From positions 620,001 through 684,000 of the forward strand of contig CP047918.1 in assembly GCA_010202265.1 (NCBI GenBank): DNA of 64,000 nt. The letters are read 5' to 3'. The notes under the pieces were generated by a model. The model was given only the letters and a program-made list of their open reading frames with translations. It searched no databases and was not told the DNA's origin. Of this stretch, positions 24,814-34,238 are shown piece by piece; positions within the stretch are counted from its first letter, which is position 1; each line of letters opens with the position of its first letter. The position numbers and the translations under genes are program-made. The DNA is from Candidatus Saccharibacteria bacterium oral taxon 955. Its GTDB lineage: Bacteria; Patescibacteriota; Saccharimonadia; Saccharimonadales; Saccharimonadaceae.

Positions 24814-26142
24814 CTAAACAGCGTTGCCGCACATCACCTGGCAATGTTCACGAATGTTTTTCTGGTGTCCAGCTTCATCTTTTGCAAAGTATATCAACCC
24901 GTCGTCGCCTGCGATAAAGTACAGATAGTCAGTTTCGCTAGGGTTTGCCACTGCCTTTAGTGCCAGCTCGCCAGGTGATGCTATTGGGCCTGGTGGAAGC
25001 CCAGGATATTTCCTTGTATTATACGGCGAATCCAGATCAACCGACGGATTAACCTTCATCATGTCACCGGCATAGATAAATGTCACATCGCTACCGAGTA
25101 CGATATTCTCTTTGAGTCGCTTGAGAAATACCTGTGCGATCGTACGCTGATACTCGTAGCAGCGGTTCTTCCGCTCAGCCGTCGGCTTTCCTTCGCAATT
25201 TAGCTCACGCTGCACAATTGATGCAAGCGTAATTCCCTGATACAGACTTAGGCCCTTTTGGCGATACTTATCAACTAGATCATTCTTTTGGACAACATTA
25301 TACATATGAGAAAACGCCTCTTTCAGAACATCTTCGGCCGTCGCCGACTTATCAATGTAGTAAGTTTCACCAAATATATAGCCCTCAAGCGTAGCTCCAG
25401 CTGGCTTACCAGCAAAAAGTGGCATATCGTACTGCTTTTTTAGCGCCGTAGTTATATCTTGATCCGAAAAACCTGCTGATTTTAGAACGTATTTTATGTG
25501 CATTTTTTCCTGGTCGATTGTCGCACCAGCTGGCTTATAAAGTGGCTTTTCGATTGTCGCACCAGGGTAAAACATAATCGAAACGAAATCTCGACACCCT
25601 TGATTCAGCTTATTCAGTACGTCACGGGCCGACATCGATGAGCGCAGACTGCATGTGCTAGCTTTTAGGCTACCGCGCTTACCCTGAATTCGAGCATAGA
25701 TATCAAAAGCTAGCGCACTCCTGATCAGCTTTCGCTTTTCTAGTTGTGACGAAATTTCCTCAAATGTAGAGCCGTCTTTTATTTCAAATCGGCTGGTTGT
25801 TGTATTGTTGACATCAACTGGCTGTAGGTTGTAGTTAAACCACAGATATGCCCCTCCTAGAGCCAAAGCCAAGGAAACAACAACAATCACCCAAACAAGC
25901 ATCCGACGCCGTCTTCGACGTGGCTTGGGCTGTGGTACGTCACCTGGCGCAGTCTGCCCGCCCTCTGCCCCAGGGGCGACAGCAGGCAATTTAGTTAGCT
26001 GAGTTGACTGCTGGACAGGTTTAGTAGATGGCGCCACTTGGCCACCGGTCACAACCTGCCTAGGATAAACTGGCAGAACACCCGGTCGAGAGACGGGCTG
26101 ACCAGCTCGTCGTGGCGTCGAACTACGCTTAAACCCGTCCAT
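24814..26142 (-). CDS. mltG: Endolytic transglycosylase MltG (YceG)
   Basis: This enzyme cuts nascent glycan strands and helps set their length. Residues ~1-80 are a Pro/Gln-rich cytoplasmic region ending in RRRRRR. A membrane helix follows (MLVWVIVVVSLALALGGAYLW), then the YceG domain: LEGYIFGETYYI, the catalytic Glu in LASIVQREL, and the closing YPGLPPGPIASPGELALKA. The family core is complete; the basic proline-rich N-terminus is the variable part. The start overlaps the ruvX end by 14 nt, the same mltG-ruvX neighbourhood as in many bacteria. Confidence 0.93.
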   Translation of the reverse strand: MDGFKRSSTPRRAGQPVSRPGVLPVYPRQVVTGGQVAPSTKPVQQSTQLTKLPAVAPGAEGGQTAPGDVPQPKPRRRRRRMLVWVIVVVSLALALGGAYLWFNYNLQPVDVNNTTTSRFEIKDGSTFEEISSQLEKRKLIRSALAFDIYARIQGKRGSLKASTCSLRSSMSARDVLNKLNQGCRDFVSIMFYPGATIEKPLYKPAGATIDQEKMHIKYVLKSAGFSDQDITTALKKQYDMPLFAGKPAGATLEGYIFGETYYIDKSATAEDVLKEAFSHMYNVVQKNDLVDKYRQKGLSLYQGITLASIVQRELNCEGKPTAERKNRCYEYQRTIAQVFLKRLKENIVLGSDVTFIYAGDMMKVNPSVDLDSPYNTRKYPGLPPGPIASPGELALKAVANPSETDYLYFIAGDDGLIYFAKDEAGHQKNIREHCQVMCGNAV

Positions 26143-26542
26143 AAGTCTCCTCTAGATAGTCTTGTAATATCAAACTAGCCGCCAAGGCATCAATATCGCC
26201 CTTTTCGTATGGTTTCTTGCGCTTTTTTAGAATATCCTCGGCCTTTATGCTTGTTAGAGATTCGTCTTGATACTTAATCGTGGCGTCAACCGGCTGGAGC
26301 GCTTCAACAAACTGCTCTACATACGCCGTCTGCTGAGTCGGTTCACCAGACTGATTACGCGGATACCCGACCACCAGGACATCAATGTCCTCCTGAATAA
26401 GAAGCTCTCTAATCTGATCTATCTCCGTACCGTCAACCAAAATCGTATCATAAGCAATCGCAATACGAACTGAGCTATCAGCGAGAGCGACACCGATACG
26501 TCGCTCTCCCACATCGAGTGCGAGGAGCGCTTTACTTGCCAT
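26129..26542 (-). CDS. ruvX: Holliday-junction resolvase-like nuclease RuvX/YqgF
   Basis: This RNase H-fold nuclease is involved in pre-16S rRNA 5' maturation and possibly junction resolution. Motifs are LALDVGERRIGVALAD (catalytic Asp), VVGYPRNQSGEPTQQ (family VGxPxNxxG), YQDESLTSIKAED (Glu) and KGDIDALAASLILQDYL (Asp). The length is normal. MM at the start gives ATGs at 26545 and 26542. The gene overlaps its upstream neighbour by 11-14 nt and mltG by 14 nt, so expression is tightly linked. Confidence 0.93.
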   Translation of the reverse strand: MASKALLALDVGERRIGVALADSSVRIAIAYDTILVDGTEIDQIRELLIQEDIDVLVVGYPRNQSGEPTQQTAYVEQFVEALQPVDATIKYQDESLTSIKAEDILKKRKKPYEKGDIDALAASLILQDYLEETYGRV

Positions 26543-28166
26543 CAACCCTAAACTCTACCTGTATCTTCTTTACGTCATTTGGCGTTGACGTTACCCAAAA
26601 CGGCGAAAGTTTTACGTCAACATTTTCGACACCATTGATTTGCTTGACGTGATCTTGAATCTCTCCGAAACGCTTGCCTTTTGCATACTCTTTGAGCGCC
26701 GACTCCTCAATCTTTGGCCCGATCTTGCCGTTGGTTGATATTACAGCTTTATAGCCACCCTCGGTAGGTGTAACATTAGTAAATCCCACCCCATTGATAC
26801 CATTACCATACACTTTTTGGTTTGGCTTACCGTCAATCTGCTGCGCAAAATAGGCATCTAGAAACTTACCTACCTCAGACTTCTGGACAGCCACCACCGA
26901 GAAATTCACACTACCTGATAGATTACCCTTGCCGTCTGGCGCTTCAGCCCCTATCGCTGGCGACGCCTTGACCCCACTTGTATCGGTCTTAAATGAAGCA
27001 TCAAGCAAAATATATCCATCGCCCAGTTGAGACGCTAGCTCTTTTTTAGCTGAGTCGACATCGGCCTGGCTCGCAAGCTCACCGCTTACCGCATCGACAT
27101 CGCTCTTTTGGACTACCGTCGCAGTCTTGTCAGTTCCACCAGATGTACTACTTTTTGCCGTAGCCGAAACACAGCGCGGTAGATCAGAGCCAGTCATAGT
27201 ACCAGTCGTACCATTAAACGACTCGCCATTTGCTGTGGCAGTGATACCCGCACTACCTGACCCTCCGCTACCAACTGATAGTGACACAGAGCTATCGACC
27301 GTATATGTCTTTCCGCTTGTAGACGCCAGCTGAGTGCCTGCCGAAATTGTCACACCACGCGTGAGAGAACTCAGTGAATCACAATAAAACTGCACCGTTC
27401 CAGTCGCCTTAGTGCCAACATCTTTTTTGCCTGTTGCAGTAAATGGCTTAGCTATGTCTTTTTTCGTAGTTTTAGTAACCGATTTTATGGTGCCCTCTTT
27501 TAGATTGGTCGACACCGCATCAGCTATCTTAACCTGAGTGTTTAAGGCAGCATCAGATGCGCGAGCCGAAACGATAATCTTTGCCTGTGGTGCAAATACA
27601 ATTGCCCACACGAGAAATCCAATAAGAATGACGCCAGCAGCAATACCAATGAATAACTTCTTCCTAAAAGAGTCAAAGTTAGGAATCTTAGCCTTACCCC
27701 TTACCGCCGACGCAGCCGACCCCAGTGCATTTTTCGCCGCTGCAACTGGTGTATCTTTGGCGGCAGATGTCGTAGATTCACTATCTTTAACAGGCGCAGT
27801 GTCGCTAGGCTCGTCTTTTTTATCTGATAATTCAGGCAGGCTCTCTCCGTCGATAACATCATCACCGTCATCAATATCTAATGCAGGAATCTCTGCCATT
27901 TCTGGTCGACTCTGGAGATTCTTTGCGACTGGAATACCCGCACTGCCAGCAAGCGCCATCAGAGCAGCATTATTTGAAATAATCACAAGACGCTTATCGG
28001 CCTGCTCAGCTGCACGGTGAACCAACTTGAGGTTAACAGCACTCTGAATCGCCCCAATACGCTTTGGGGGAACCAGTGCGACAATCTTTTCTTTTGAGTC
28101 TTTGACCCTGCCAATTATCGCGGTGATGTCATCTTCAACATCGATGTAAATTACGTCTTTTTGCAT
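26532..28166 (-). CDS. Membrane protein with N-terminal Rossmann-like and exported baseplate-J/gp47-like regions
   Basis: 544 residues. The first ~85 (MQKDVIYIDVEDDITAIIGR, then VPPKRIGAIQSAVNLKLVHR and a stretch on aging NNAALMALAGSAGIPV) form a small alpha/beta domain. It is seen in cyanobacterial and CPR membrane proteins of unknown role. An acidic, low-complexity linker leads to one membrane helix (KLFIGIAAGVILIGFLVWAIVF, ~170-190). The outer ~350 residues are rich in Ser, Thr and Gly, with the theme GTVQFYCDSLSSLTRGVTISAGTQL. That theme resembles gp47/baseplate-J-like surface proteins. It is co-transcribed between the FtsA-like gene (12 nt) and ruvX. A cell-surface apparatus role is an inference. 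Confidence 0.72.
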   Translation of the reverse strand: MQKDVIYIDVEDDITAIIGRVKDSKEKIVALVPPKRIGAIQSAVNLKLVHRAAEQADKRLVIISNNAALMALAGSAGIPVAKNLQSRPEMAEIPALDIDDGDDVIDGESLPELSDKKDEPSDTAPVKDSESTTSAAKDTPVAAAKNALGSAASAVRGKAKIPNFDSFRKKLFIGIAAGVILIGFLVWAIVFAPQAKIIVSARASDAALNTQVKIADAVSTNLKEGTIKSVTKTTKKDIAKPFTATGKKDVGTKATGTVQFYCDSLSSLTRGVTISAGTQLASTSGKTYTVDSSVSLSVGSGGSGSAGITATANGESFNGTTGTMTGSDLPRCVSATAKSSTSGGTDKTATVVQKSDVDAVSGELASQADVDSAKKELASQLGDGYILLDASFKTDTSGVKASPAIGAEAPDGKGNLSGSVNFSVVAVQKSEVGKFLDAYFAQQIDGKPNQKVYGNGINGVGFTNVTPTEGGYKAVISTNGKIGPKIEESALKEYAKGKRFGEIQDHVKQINGVENVDVKLSPFWVTSTPNDVKKIQVEFRVDGK

Positions 28167-28178
28167 GCGACTTCTACC

Positions 28179-29441
28179 CTAAATACGCAACATCCGATTT
28201 AGTTTATCTTTGAGCGAGTCCGCCTCGCTTGTCCCTATCATTGTATCATAGCCAACCCTCAGAAGGCCCATAGCGGTAATGTATGTATGGTCTGAGGCTT
28301 TCTCGGTTTTATCGACAATACCGACAACATCGCTTGGACGAATATGCTGGACTGATGGGCGCTTCGTAAACGGCAGTCCTTTGTACCACTCTCGCTTCTC
28401 AAGAGCCGTAACAAGTTGAGACAAGCTAGCGCCACCACCACAAAGTAACAATCGAGGCGGTAGATGGTCGACCGAGTCAAACTCACTCAAAGCTAACTCG
28501 ACACCCGCCAGCCATACATCAAGCGTCTTGTCGACTGCAACCGCAACATCTTTTTTAACCGACGCCTTCACTTTATCGTCATCGATATTGACCTTTAGTT
28601 TCTCTGCCTGGTCATAGCTGATATCTAGTTCACTCGCTATCGTATTTGTAAAGCTCCGACCGCCGATACCAAACATCTTTGTCCCCTCGACACCACCGTC
28701 ATTGACGACAGCAATATCAGTCGTACCACCTCCAACATCCGCCAAAATTGCCGTAAATGAGCTATTAGTATCGGTGCCGAGCACACTTCGGCTGACTGCA
28801 AATGGCTCCGCAGCAACAGCGACCAGCTTAAGGTCGAGCTCCTCCGAAACTCGTTCAAGGGCCCCAATATGTACCATCGGCGCAAATGCAGTATAAATCT
28901 GAACCGCAACGTCCTTACCCTGAAAACCGATCGGGTTACTTACCTTGTAGCCATCAATATGAATACTCACTAGAGCCGAGTTAACCAGCTTGACCTCAAC
29001 ATCCTCATTACCAGTCTCAAGGGCGATCTGTTTCTGTGCTCGATTTGCAGCACGATCTTGAACTTTTTCGATGATAAACTCCATCTCCGCCTCATCAAGG
29101 GGACGATCTGGCTGAGGGCGTCGGTAGCGAATCGTGTTCGTCACGCCCTTGACCAATTCTCCAGCAATACCAATCACACAGCGCTTCGCCTGAAGACCGG
29201 CCTCATCCTCTGCCTGGGCCAACGCCTCCTCACAATTACGCACCACACCCGCAATGTCCGCGATCGCGCCCTGATGCATATCACCCATATCCTGATGAGC
29301 ACGCCCGACACCAACGATCTCAATCTGTTCACCGTTGATATGAGCAATCAATGCCTTGACATTTTCGGTTCCAATATCAAGTCCAACGATATACTCAGGC
29401 TCATTTGGTGGCGCCTTATGAAGTATCTTTTCAAAAACCAT
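28179..29441 (-). CDS. Actin-like ATPase, FtsA/PilM family
   Basis: This is an ATP-binding actin fold with phosphate-1 VGLDIGTENVKALIAHI, phosphate-2 ILADVGGGTTDIAVV and the adenosine motif LLLCGGGASLSQLV. 420 residues and an SHS2/1C-like insertion (VVRNCEEALAQAEDEAG to ~residue 165) fit FtsA. Still, the neighbours are a surface-type membrane protein rather than ftsZ, and pilins occur in the window, so PilM is an alternative. The C-terminus LKDKLNRMLRI is a possible amphipathic membrane hook. It is the first gene of a four-gene run to mltG. Confidence 0.85.
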   Translation of the reverse strand: MVFEKILHKAPPNEPEYIVGLDIGTENVKALIAHINGEQIEIVGVGRAHQDMGDMHQGAIADIAGVVRNCEEALAQAEDEAGLQAKRCVIGIAGELVKGVTNTIRYRRPQPDRPLDEAEMEFIIEKVQDRAANRAQKQIALETGNEDVEVKLVNSALVSIHIDGYKVSNPIGFQGKDVAVQIYTAFAPMVHIGALERVSEELDLKLVAVAAEPFAVSRSVLGTDTNSSFTAILADVGGGTTDIAVVNDGGVEGTKMFGIGGRSFTNTIASELDISYDQAEKLKVNIDDDKVKASVKKDVAVAVDKTLDVWLAGVELALSEFDSVDHLPPRLLLCGGGASLSQLVTALEKREWYKGLPFTKRPSVQHIRPSDVVGIVDKTEKASDHTYITAMGLLRVGYDTMIGTSEADSLKDKLNRMLRI

Positions 29442-29523
29442 AGATATTTTTCAGTATACTACAAAATCGCTCATGCTAACAAAAACCTACCGTTCATCTA
29501 TTGATTTTTATCAACTATTGTGA

Positions 29524-29529
29524 TATAAT
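29524..29529 (+). promoter_or_regulatory. Extended -10 of the orphan gene at 29539
   Basis: TGATATAAT on the plus strand. Nine bases separate TATAAT from the ATG at 29539, so the message would have almost no leader. Confidence 0.6.
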
Positions 29530-29538
29530 TTATAGAAT

Positions 29539-30372
29539 ATGACACGCCCAACGCCAGAATCATCATTTGACACACGTCGCACCTCACCCAGCGAGAAGGC
29601 TCTAGAAAATACCGCGCATAAATTGTATAACACGCTTGATCGCCTAAAAGATTGGGGTGTTTCGCCAGACTCTTGCACTGTCGATACACAGCGAATTCCA
29701 TTTGGACGGTTTGGTGACGGCTATCTCGCCACCTCTCTTACGGATGACAACGGCCTATTGTCGGCAATACTTAGCTTTCGTTCGCCACACGACAGCCCAG
29801 GAGATTCATTCCTCCTAACACGTGGTATTAATGATGAATACTGGCAAGGTAAAAATCGACGCCTATCTAACGAGGGTGTTCTGCGCTACCTAGACGCCAA
29901 CTGGCCACAACAAGTAATCGACAATAGCGCCATTAGGCGAGCCATGGATCAAAAGAACCCTGACATTGGCGATGTATTCAAGATCATCAGCGAAAGTCTA
30001 GAGCCGTCTGCCCGCTATATACTATCAGAAAAAATATATGGCTATCGTAGCGTTTTTGTGGACGGGAATTCAGGTAGCTGTCGGGGCGTGTCCCTTTCGG
30101 TCGGTATAAAAACTGATCAGGACGGCTTCACTAGTGTTTCTGCCGATATTACACAACCTTATGTCTGCAATACGCTACCGACAGAACTGCACAGTCGTAT
30201 ATGCGTGGATGAGATGGGGACGCCTTCAATTTCATCGTGGTACGTCCACCCCACCAGAAACACCCCATGCCCAGTACCAGTCAAAAACACCCCAGCACTA
30301 TGCGCCGAATTTGAACTTATGCTTGAACAGATGGCAGATGAGAAAATCTTTGGTCAAACAAAAGAAATCTAA
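29539..30372 (+). CDS. Orphan cytoplasmic protein, unknown function
   Basis: 277 residues with no membrane segment or signal. It is moderately acidic, with an N-terminal helix (SEKALENTAHKLYNTLDRL) followed by beta-rich stretches (GDGYLATSLTDDNGLLSAILSFRS). The C-terminus is Cys/Pro-containing (NTPCPVPVKNTPALCAEF). I do not recognise it. Base composition and the near-leaderless start match core genes, so it is likely lineage-specific rather than imported. It converges with alaS, overlapping it by 4 nt. Confidence 0.65.
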   Translation: MTRPTPESSFDTRRTSPSEKALENTAHKLYNTLDRLKDWGVSPDSCTVDTQRIPFGRFGDGYLATSLTDDNGLLSAILSFRSPHDSPGDSFLLTRGINDEYWQGKNRRLSNEGVLRYLDANWPQQVIDNSAIRRAMDQKNPDIGDVFKIISESLEPSARYILSEKIYGYRSVFVDGNSGSCRGVSLSVGIKTDQDGFTSVSADITQPYVCNTLPTELHSRICVDEMGTPSISSWYVHPTRNTPCPVPVKNTPALCAEFELMLEQMADEKIFGQTKEI

Positions 30373-32249
30373 CGTAGTACAGCCTTGATCCGCCTAACTC
30401 CTGCCGAGCTCGCTTCTTCTTTTGTAATCACAAATCGCTTGCCACCTTCTTTTAGGACGGCAGTATGCTCAACGTGAGGACCACCGCAAACCTCAAAACT
30501 AATTCGATTATTGTCCTCACCTATCTGATAGACTTTCACCTCATCACCATAGCGCTCGCCAAATGCACCCACTGCACCCATCTCGAGCGCCTGCTCCGTC
30601 GGATACACCTTCCAACTAACTGGCAAGTCGGCGTCAATCCACTCGTTCACCTTGTCTTCAACCGCCTGCTTTTCTTCTGGGGTTAGTTTTTCGTGGTTAA
30701 AATCAAACCGTAAGCGCTCAGCAGTGATATTACTGCCATGTTGCTGGATGCTATTGTCACCCAAAACTTCACGTAGTGCAGAACCTAGCAGGTGAGTCGC
30801 CGTGTGATACTTGAGGTGAATCGCCTCAGCCCCCTCGAGACCGCCGCTAAATTGACCCTTGCGCGCGGTCTGACTGCGCTCACGTTGTTCTTTCATCTTG
30901 GCATCAAACTGCTCACGCCAATCATCCGGTAGACTAACCCCCTGCTTGTACGCCTCCTCAAGAGACAGCTCAACCGGAAAGCCATACGTATCGTAAAGCA
31001 TAAATAGCTCCGCACCAGTTAAGCCGTCGGCGGCAAACTTCTGCATTTGGCGAATACCGTTTCTAAGCGTCTGACGAAAGACCTTTTCTTCCTTGGCAAG
31101 TACAGCAATTATACGCTCACGCGATTTCAAAACTTCAGGAAAATCGTTTGTATATAGATCCGCGATCACCGGTACAACCTCATCTAAAAAGTTCTGTTCA
31201 ATCCCGAGGTCAAAACTATATCGAATCGCCCGGCGAAGCAAACGACGCATCACATAACCCTGCTCTTTGTTTGACGGCACACAGCCATCAACAGCGAGAA
31301 ATGTTGCCGCTCGCAAATGATCAGCAATTACCCGCATACTTTCGGTATGAGATTCATAGGATTTACCGCTGAGATCTTGGAGCTTCTCGATAATCGGCCA
31401 CATGAGACTTATCTTGAACACATCAGGGTCACCATTGACGGCGGCTGCAATACGCTCAAGACCCGAGCCATGGTCGATATTTGGCTTGGCGAGTGGCTCA
31501 AACTTGCCCTCGGCAACTTTTTTGTATGCCATAAAGACATTGTTACCGACTTCCATAAAGCGTCCGCAATCACAGTTGGGGTGGCAATGTTCCCCGAATT
31601 TAGGATTATGAGGAATGTCAAACTGATAGAACATTTCACTATCTGGACCACATGGATCGCCGACTGGCGTCGTTGCCTCACCGCCATTACGGCTCCACCA
31701 GTTCTTGCTCCCGTCGTAAAAGAATATTCGCTCGCCCTCTTTGATACCGCGAGTGTAGCCATCTTCTTCACTTCCGATATCCGCCATGCCATTTGACAAA
31801 CCCTTGCTGGCAAACAGCCCCGCCCAGATATCTGCTGCCTCCTGGTCTTTTGGAATATTAAACTCATCGTTACCGATATAACATGTTACGTAAAGGCGTG
31901 ACGCATCAAGACCGACAACATCGGTCAAAAACTCAAACATCCACGGCACCTGCTCTTGCTTGAAATAATCACCAAGACTCCAGTTGCCAAGCATCTCAAA
32001 AAACGTCGTGTGCCTGTTGTCGCCAATATCATCTATATCTTGTGCGCGTAGACAAGTCTGACTATCCGCAATCCTAAGACCGTTTGGATGCGCTTCACCC
32101 AGCAGATACGGAATCATAGGCTGCATGCCCGACCCCGTAAAGAGTGTGGTCGGATCACCGTCAAGCAGTAGCGGAGCTCGCGGGATCACAGCATGACCTC
32201 GTTCTTCATAAAATTTCAGGTACTTATTGCGGATATCTTGAGCGTTCAT
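30369..32249 (-). CDS. alaS: Alanyl-tRNA synthetase, short form without C-Ala domain
   Basis: This enzyme charges tRNA-Ala. The class II catalytic core opens MNAQDIRNKYLKFYEERGH and includes TTLFTGSGMQPM and RHTTFFEMLGNWSLGDYF. The tRNA-recognition region follows, then the editing domain with HTATHLLGSAL (HxxxH) and CGGPHVEHT (CxxxH zinc). The protein stops there at 626 residues; the ~200-residue C-Ala oligomerisation domain of full AlaS is absent. The start at 32249 sits 7 nt after TATAAT (32262-32257), again leaderless; the 32297 frame is rejected because it includes the promoter. Confidence 0.95.
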   Translation of the reverse strand: MNAQDIRNKYLKFYEERGHAVIPRAPLLLDGDPTTLFTGSGMQPMIPYLLGEAHPNGLRIADSQTCLRAQDIDDIGDNRHTTFFEMLGNWSLGDYFKQEQVPWMFEFLTDVVGLDASRLYVTCYIGNDEFNIPKDQEAADIWAGLFASKGLSNGMADIGSEEDGYTRGIKEGERIFFYDGSKNWWSRNGGEATTPVGDPCGPDSEMFYQFDIPHNPKFGEHCHPNCDCGRFMEVGNNVFMAYKKVAEGKFEPLAKPNIDHGSGLERIAAAVNGDPDVFKISLMWPIIEKLQDLSGKSYESHTESMRVIADHLRAATFLAVDGCVPSNKEQGYVMRRLLRRAIRYSFDLGIEQNFLDEVVPVIADLYTNDFPEVLKSRERIIAVLAKEEKVFRQTLRNGIRQMQKFAADGLTGAELFMLYDTYGFPVELSLEEAYKQGVSLPDDWREQFDAKMKEQRERSQTARKGQFSGGLEGAEAIHLKYHTATHLLGSALREVLGDNSIQQHGSNITAERLRFDFNHEKLTPEEKQAVEDKVNEWIDADLPVSWKVYPTEQALEMGAVGAFGERYGDEVKVYQIGEDNNRISFEVCGGPHVEHTAVLKEGGKRFVITKEEASSAGVRRIKAVLR

Positions 32250-32256
32250 AAAAAGT

Positions 32257-32265
32257 ATTATATCA
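32257..32265 (-). promoter_or_regulatory. Extended -10 of alaS (leaderless)
   Basis: TGATATAAT on the minus strand, 7 nt before the alaS ATG. Confidence 0.65.
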
Positions 32266-32286
32266 TAGCGACCCCTGAAAGCTTTG

Positions 32287-32315
32287 TTGACAAACAATCA
32301 TATATAGCCTATAAT
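32287..32315 (+). promoter_or_regulatory. Consensus promoter of the 80-residue orphan
   Basis: TTGACA (32287-32292), exactly 17 bp, and TATAAT (32310-32315) give a full consensus sigma-70 promoter. The ATG at 32328 is only 12 nt after the -10. The region overlaps the divergent alaS promoter. Confidence 0.8.
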
Positions 32316-32327
32316 TTCGCTACTATT

Positions 32328-32570
32328 ATGAGGAAGTTAGACACATCTCCCGAAGCCTACAATCAGGGTCGTGATGCGGCAAATCAATACGACGAGTCAC
32401 TACTAGAGAAACTCGCCAAGGAGAGAAATAGTATACTTGATCAAAAATCAAAGATTGGTCGTGTAGCAACAAGGTTAGCGGCTGTTTTTTATGCGGGTGA
32501 CCTAGCAGTCAATCGCTGGCAAACCAAGCGCATAAAACGCTCTCATGCAGTACGGAACGCACAAGACTAA
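32328..32570 (+). CDS. Small basic protein, unknown function
   Basis: 80 residues starting MRKLDTSPEAYNQGRDAANQ, helical and charged, with a basic C-terminus (VNRWQTKRIKRSHAVRN). There is one weakly hydrophobic stretch (VATRLAAVFYAGDLAV). The start is set by a perfect consensus promoter just upstream; the longer frame from 32193 would include alaS sequence. The strength of the promoter for so small a protein is notable. It converges with mnmA 5 nt away. No family is recognised. Confidence 0.65.
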   Translation: MRKLDTSPEAYNQGRDAANQYDESLLEKLAKERNSILDQKSKIGRVATRLAAVFYAGDLAVNRWQTKRIKRSHAVRNAQD

Positions 32571-32575
32571 TCGAG

Positions 32576-33627
32576 CTAAGCAATAACACCGCCACCAAGG
32601 CACTTTTTATCGCGATAGATGACGATCGACTGTCCAGCAGTAATTGCACGCTGAGGCTCAGCGAGATGAACGGTCGTTTCACCATCCACAAACTCAACTC
32701 GAGCAGCAACAAGCGGGGCGCGATGCCTCACGCGCACGAGACAATCTCCAGCGATAGGCTCACTTATCCAATGAACTGCACCTAGAGAGATATCCTTGCG
32801 CCACATCGCCTCATCGTTGAGGTTTGTGCTGACGTATACTTCGTTTTTCTGCATATCCTTGCCGACAACATAATACGGAAGCCCCCACCGAGCTCGAGAC
32901 CATGACGCTGTCCGATCGTGTAAAAAATTGCCCCGTCATGCCTACCGAGTACCTGACCAGTTGTTTTGTCAATAATATCACCTGGGCGCGTCTCAATATA
33001 CTCGCTCAGAAATTCGCGCATCCCGACACTGCCCACAAAACAAACCCCCATTGATTCTTTTTTTGTCGCCGTCCAAAGATTGCGCTTTTTAGCCATTTCA
33101 CGCACCTCGGGTTTCGTGTATTCTCCAAGTGGAAATAATGTTTTTTTGAGCGCTTCTTCTGTAACTCGGTAGAGAAAATACGTCTGATCCTTGTCGGTGT
33201 CTTTTGCAAGCGTCAAATGCACAGAGTCGTTGGATGGATCCCGTATCACCTGAGCGTAATGCCCTGTTGCTATCATATCTGCACCATCAGCTAGCGCAGC
33301 ATCGAGAAATAATTTAAATTTAACTTCTTGGTTACACATAACATCAGGATTAGGCGTTCGACCGGCTTTATATTCTTCGATCATATAGTCAACCACCTGT
33401 TGTTTGTATTCGGATTCAAAATCAAAAACCTTGAAATCAATCCCCAGCTGTACGGCAACCCGCTTGGCGTCCGCGAGATCCTCCGCCCATGGACATTTCA
33501 TACCTGGCAGATCTTTACTCCAGTTCTTCATATAAACGCCAGTTACATCATAACCCTGCTCAACCAAAAGCGCTGCGGTAAGGGAGCTGTCAACTCCACC
33601 GCTCATACCGACATATACACGCGTCAT
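32576..33627 (-). pseudogene. mnmA: tRNA 2-thiouridylase MnmA, split by a one-base frameshift
   Basis: MnmA puts sulfur on U34 of Lys, Glu and Gln tRNAs, taking it from a cysteine desulfurase. The first frame (33627 down to ~32887) has the PP-loop GMSGGVDSS, the catalytic Cys in NPDVMCNQEVKF and the second Cys in SMGVCFVGS. After GLELGG the frame is lost at a run of five G (32886-32882 on the plus strand as C). The other frame resumes exactly with LPYYVVGKDMQKNEVYVSTN and runs to 32576 with the C-terminal beta-barrel. One added G would restore a normal protein. This could be a sequence error, a slippery contingency run or real inactivation. Its operon includes the IscS-like sulfur donor. Confidence 0.88.
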
Positions 33628-34238
33628 GTTCGATCAACTCCGCCCGTTGATAAAACGAGGGAGCTAGCGAGTTCTGGAATCGCCAATGCCCAACCTGATG
33701 GCGTCAACCACCACCACGAGCTCCATTGTTTGTCGGTAGCAACTGGGTGGCTGCGTACCTTGGCTCCAGTTGAACGACGGGCAAACTCTAGAGTAGCCCG
33801 CCTTTCGTGGTACGCACTCGTCACTAAAATAGCCGAGGTGATACCATTTTGTTTGAATATATTTGTCGTTTTCTCAGCATTTTCCGTCGTCGTTTCGCTA
33901 AGCTCCTCGACGATAATTGCATTTGGATCAATACCGGCGTCAATCGCCTGCTGTTTCATAACCGCTGCATTACTTGGCCCGCTTTTATCGGCTGCTGCCC
34001 CAGAAAAGATTAAATGCTCTCCCCAGCCCGCCTGAAAAAGCTTAATCGCCTCAGCGGCACGAGCCTTGGTATCACCACCACTAATCGCAACTACCGCCCC
34101 CGCACGCTCACAGCCCGCCTTTGACGACGGTGACGCGCCACATTGCGCAAGATCATCAGGCCCCAAAAATGAGCCGATCATCCACGAGAGTAGCAAAAAG
34201 ATAGCCGCGACAATTAAAAATGCTTTGAAAATCTTCAT
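33624..34238 (-). CDS. YdcF/SanA-like DUF218 protein, membrane-anchored
   Basis: DUF218 proteins are envelope-associated and some affect lipid-carrier or wall metabolism. An N-terminal helix (FKAFLIVAAIFLLLSWMIGSFL) anchors it. The domain shows VVAISGGDTKARAAEAIKLF, HLIFSGAAADKSG, VEELSETTTENAEKT and LVTSAYHERRATLEF, the family's conserved loops. Start and stop overlap both neighbours by 4 nt (ATGA), so it is translationally coupled between the desulfurase and mnmA. That pairing may be only transcriptional. Confidence 0.88.
   Translation of the reverse strand: MKIFKAFLIVAAIFLLLSWMIGSFLGPDDLAQCGASPSSKAGCERAGAVVAISGGDTKARAAEAIKLFQAGWGEHLIFSGAAADKSGPSNAAVMKQQAIDAGIDPNAIIVEELSETTTENAEKTTNIFKQNGITSAILVTSAYHERRATLEFARRSTGAKVRSHPVATDKQWSSWWWLTPSGWALAIPELASSLVLSTGGVDRT

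Noticed and set aside
32782..32853. Separate small gene starting MQKNEVYVS
   Set aside because: It is the C-terminal part of MnmA displaced by the one-base frameshift; there is no independent ribosome site.
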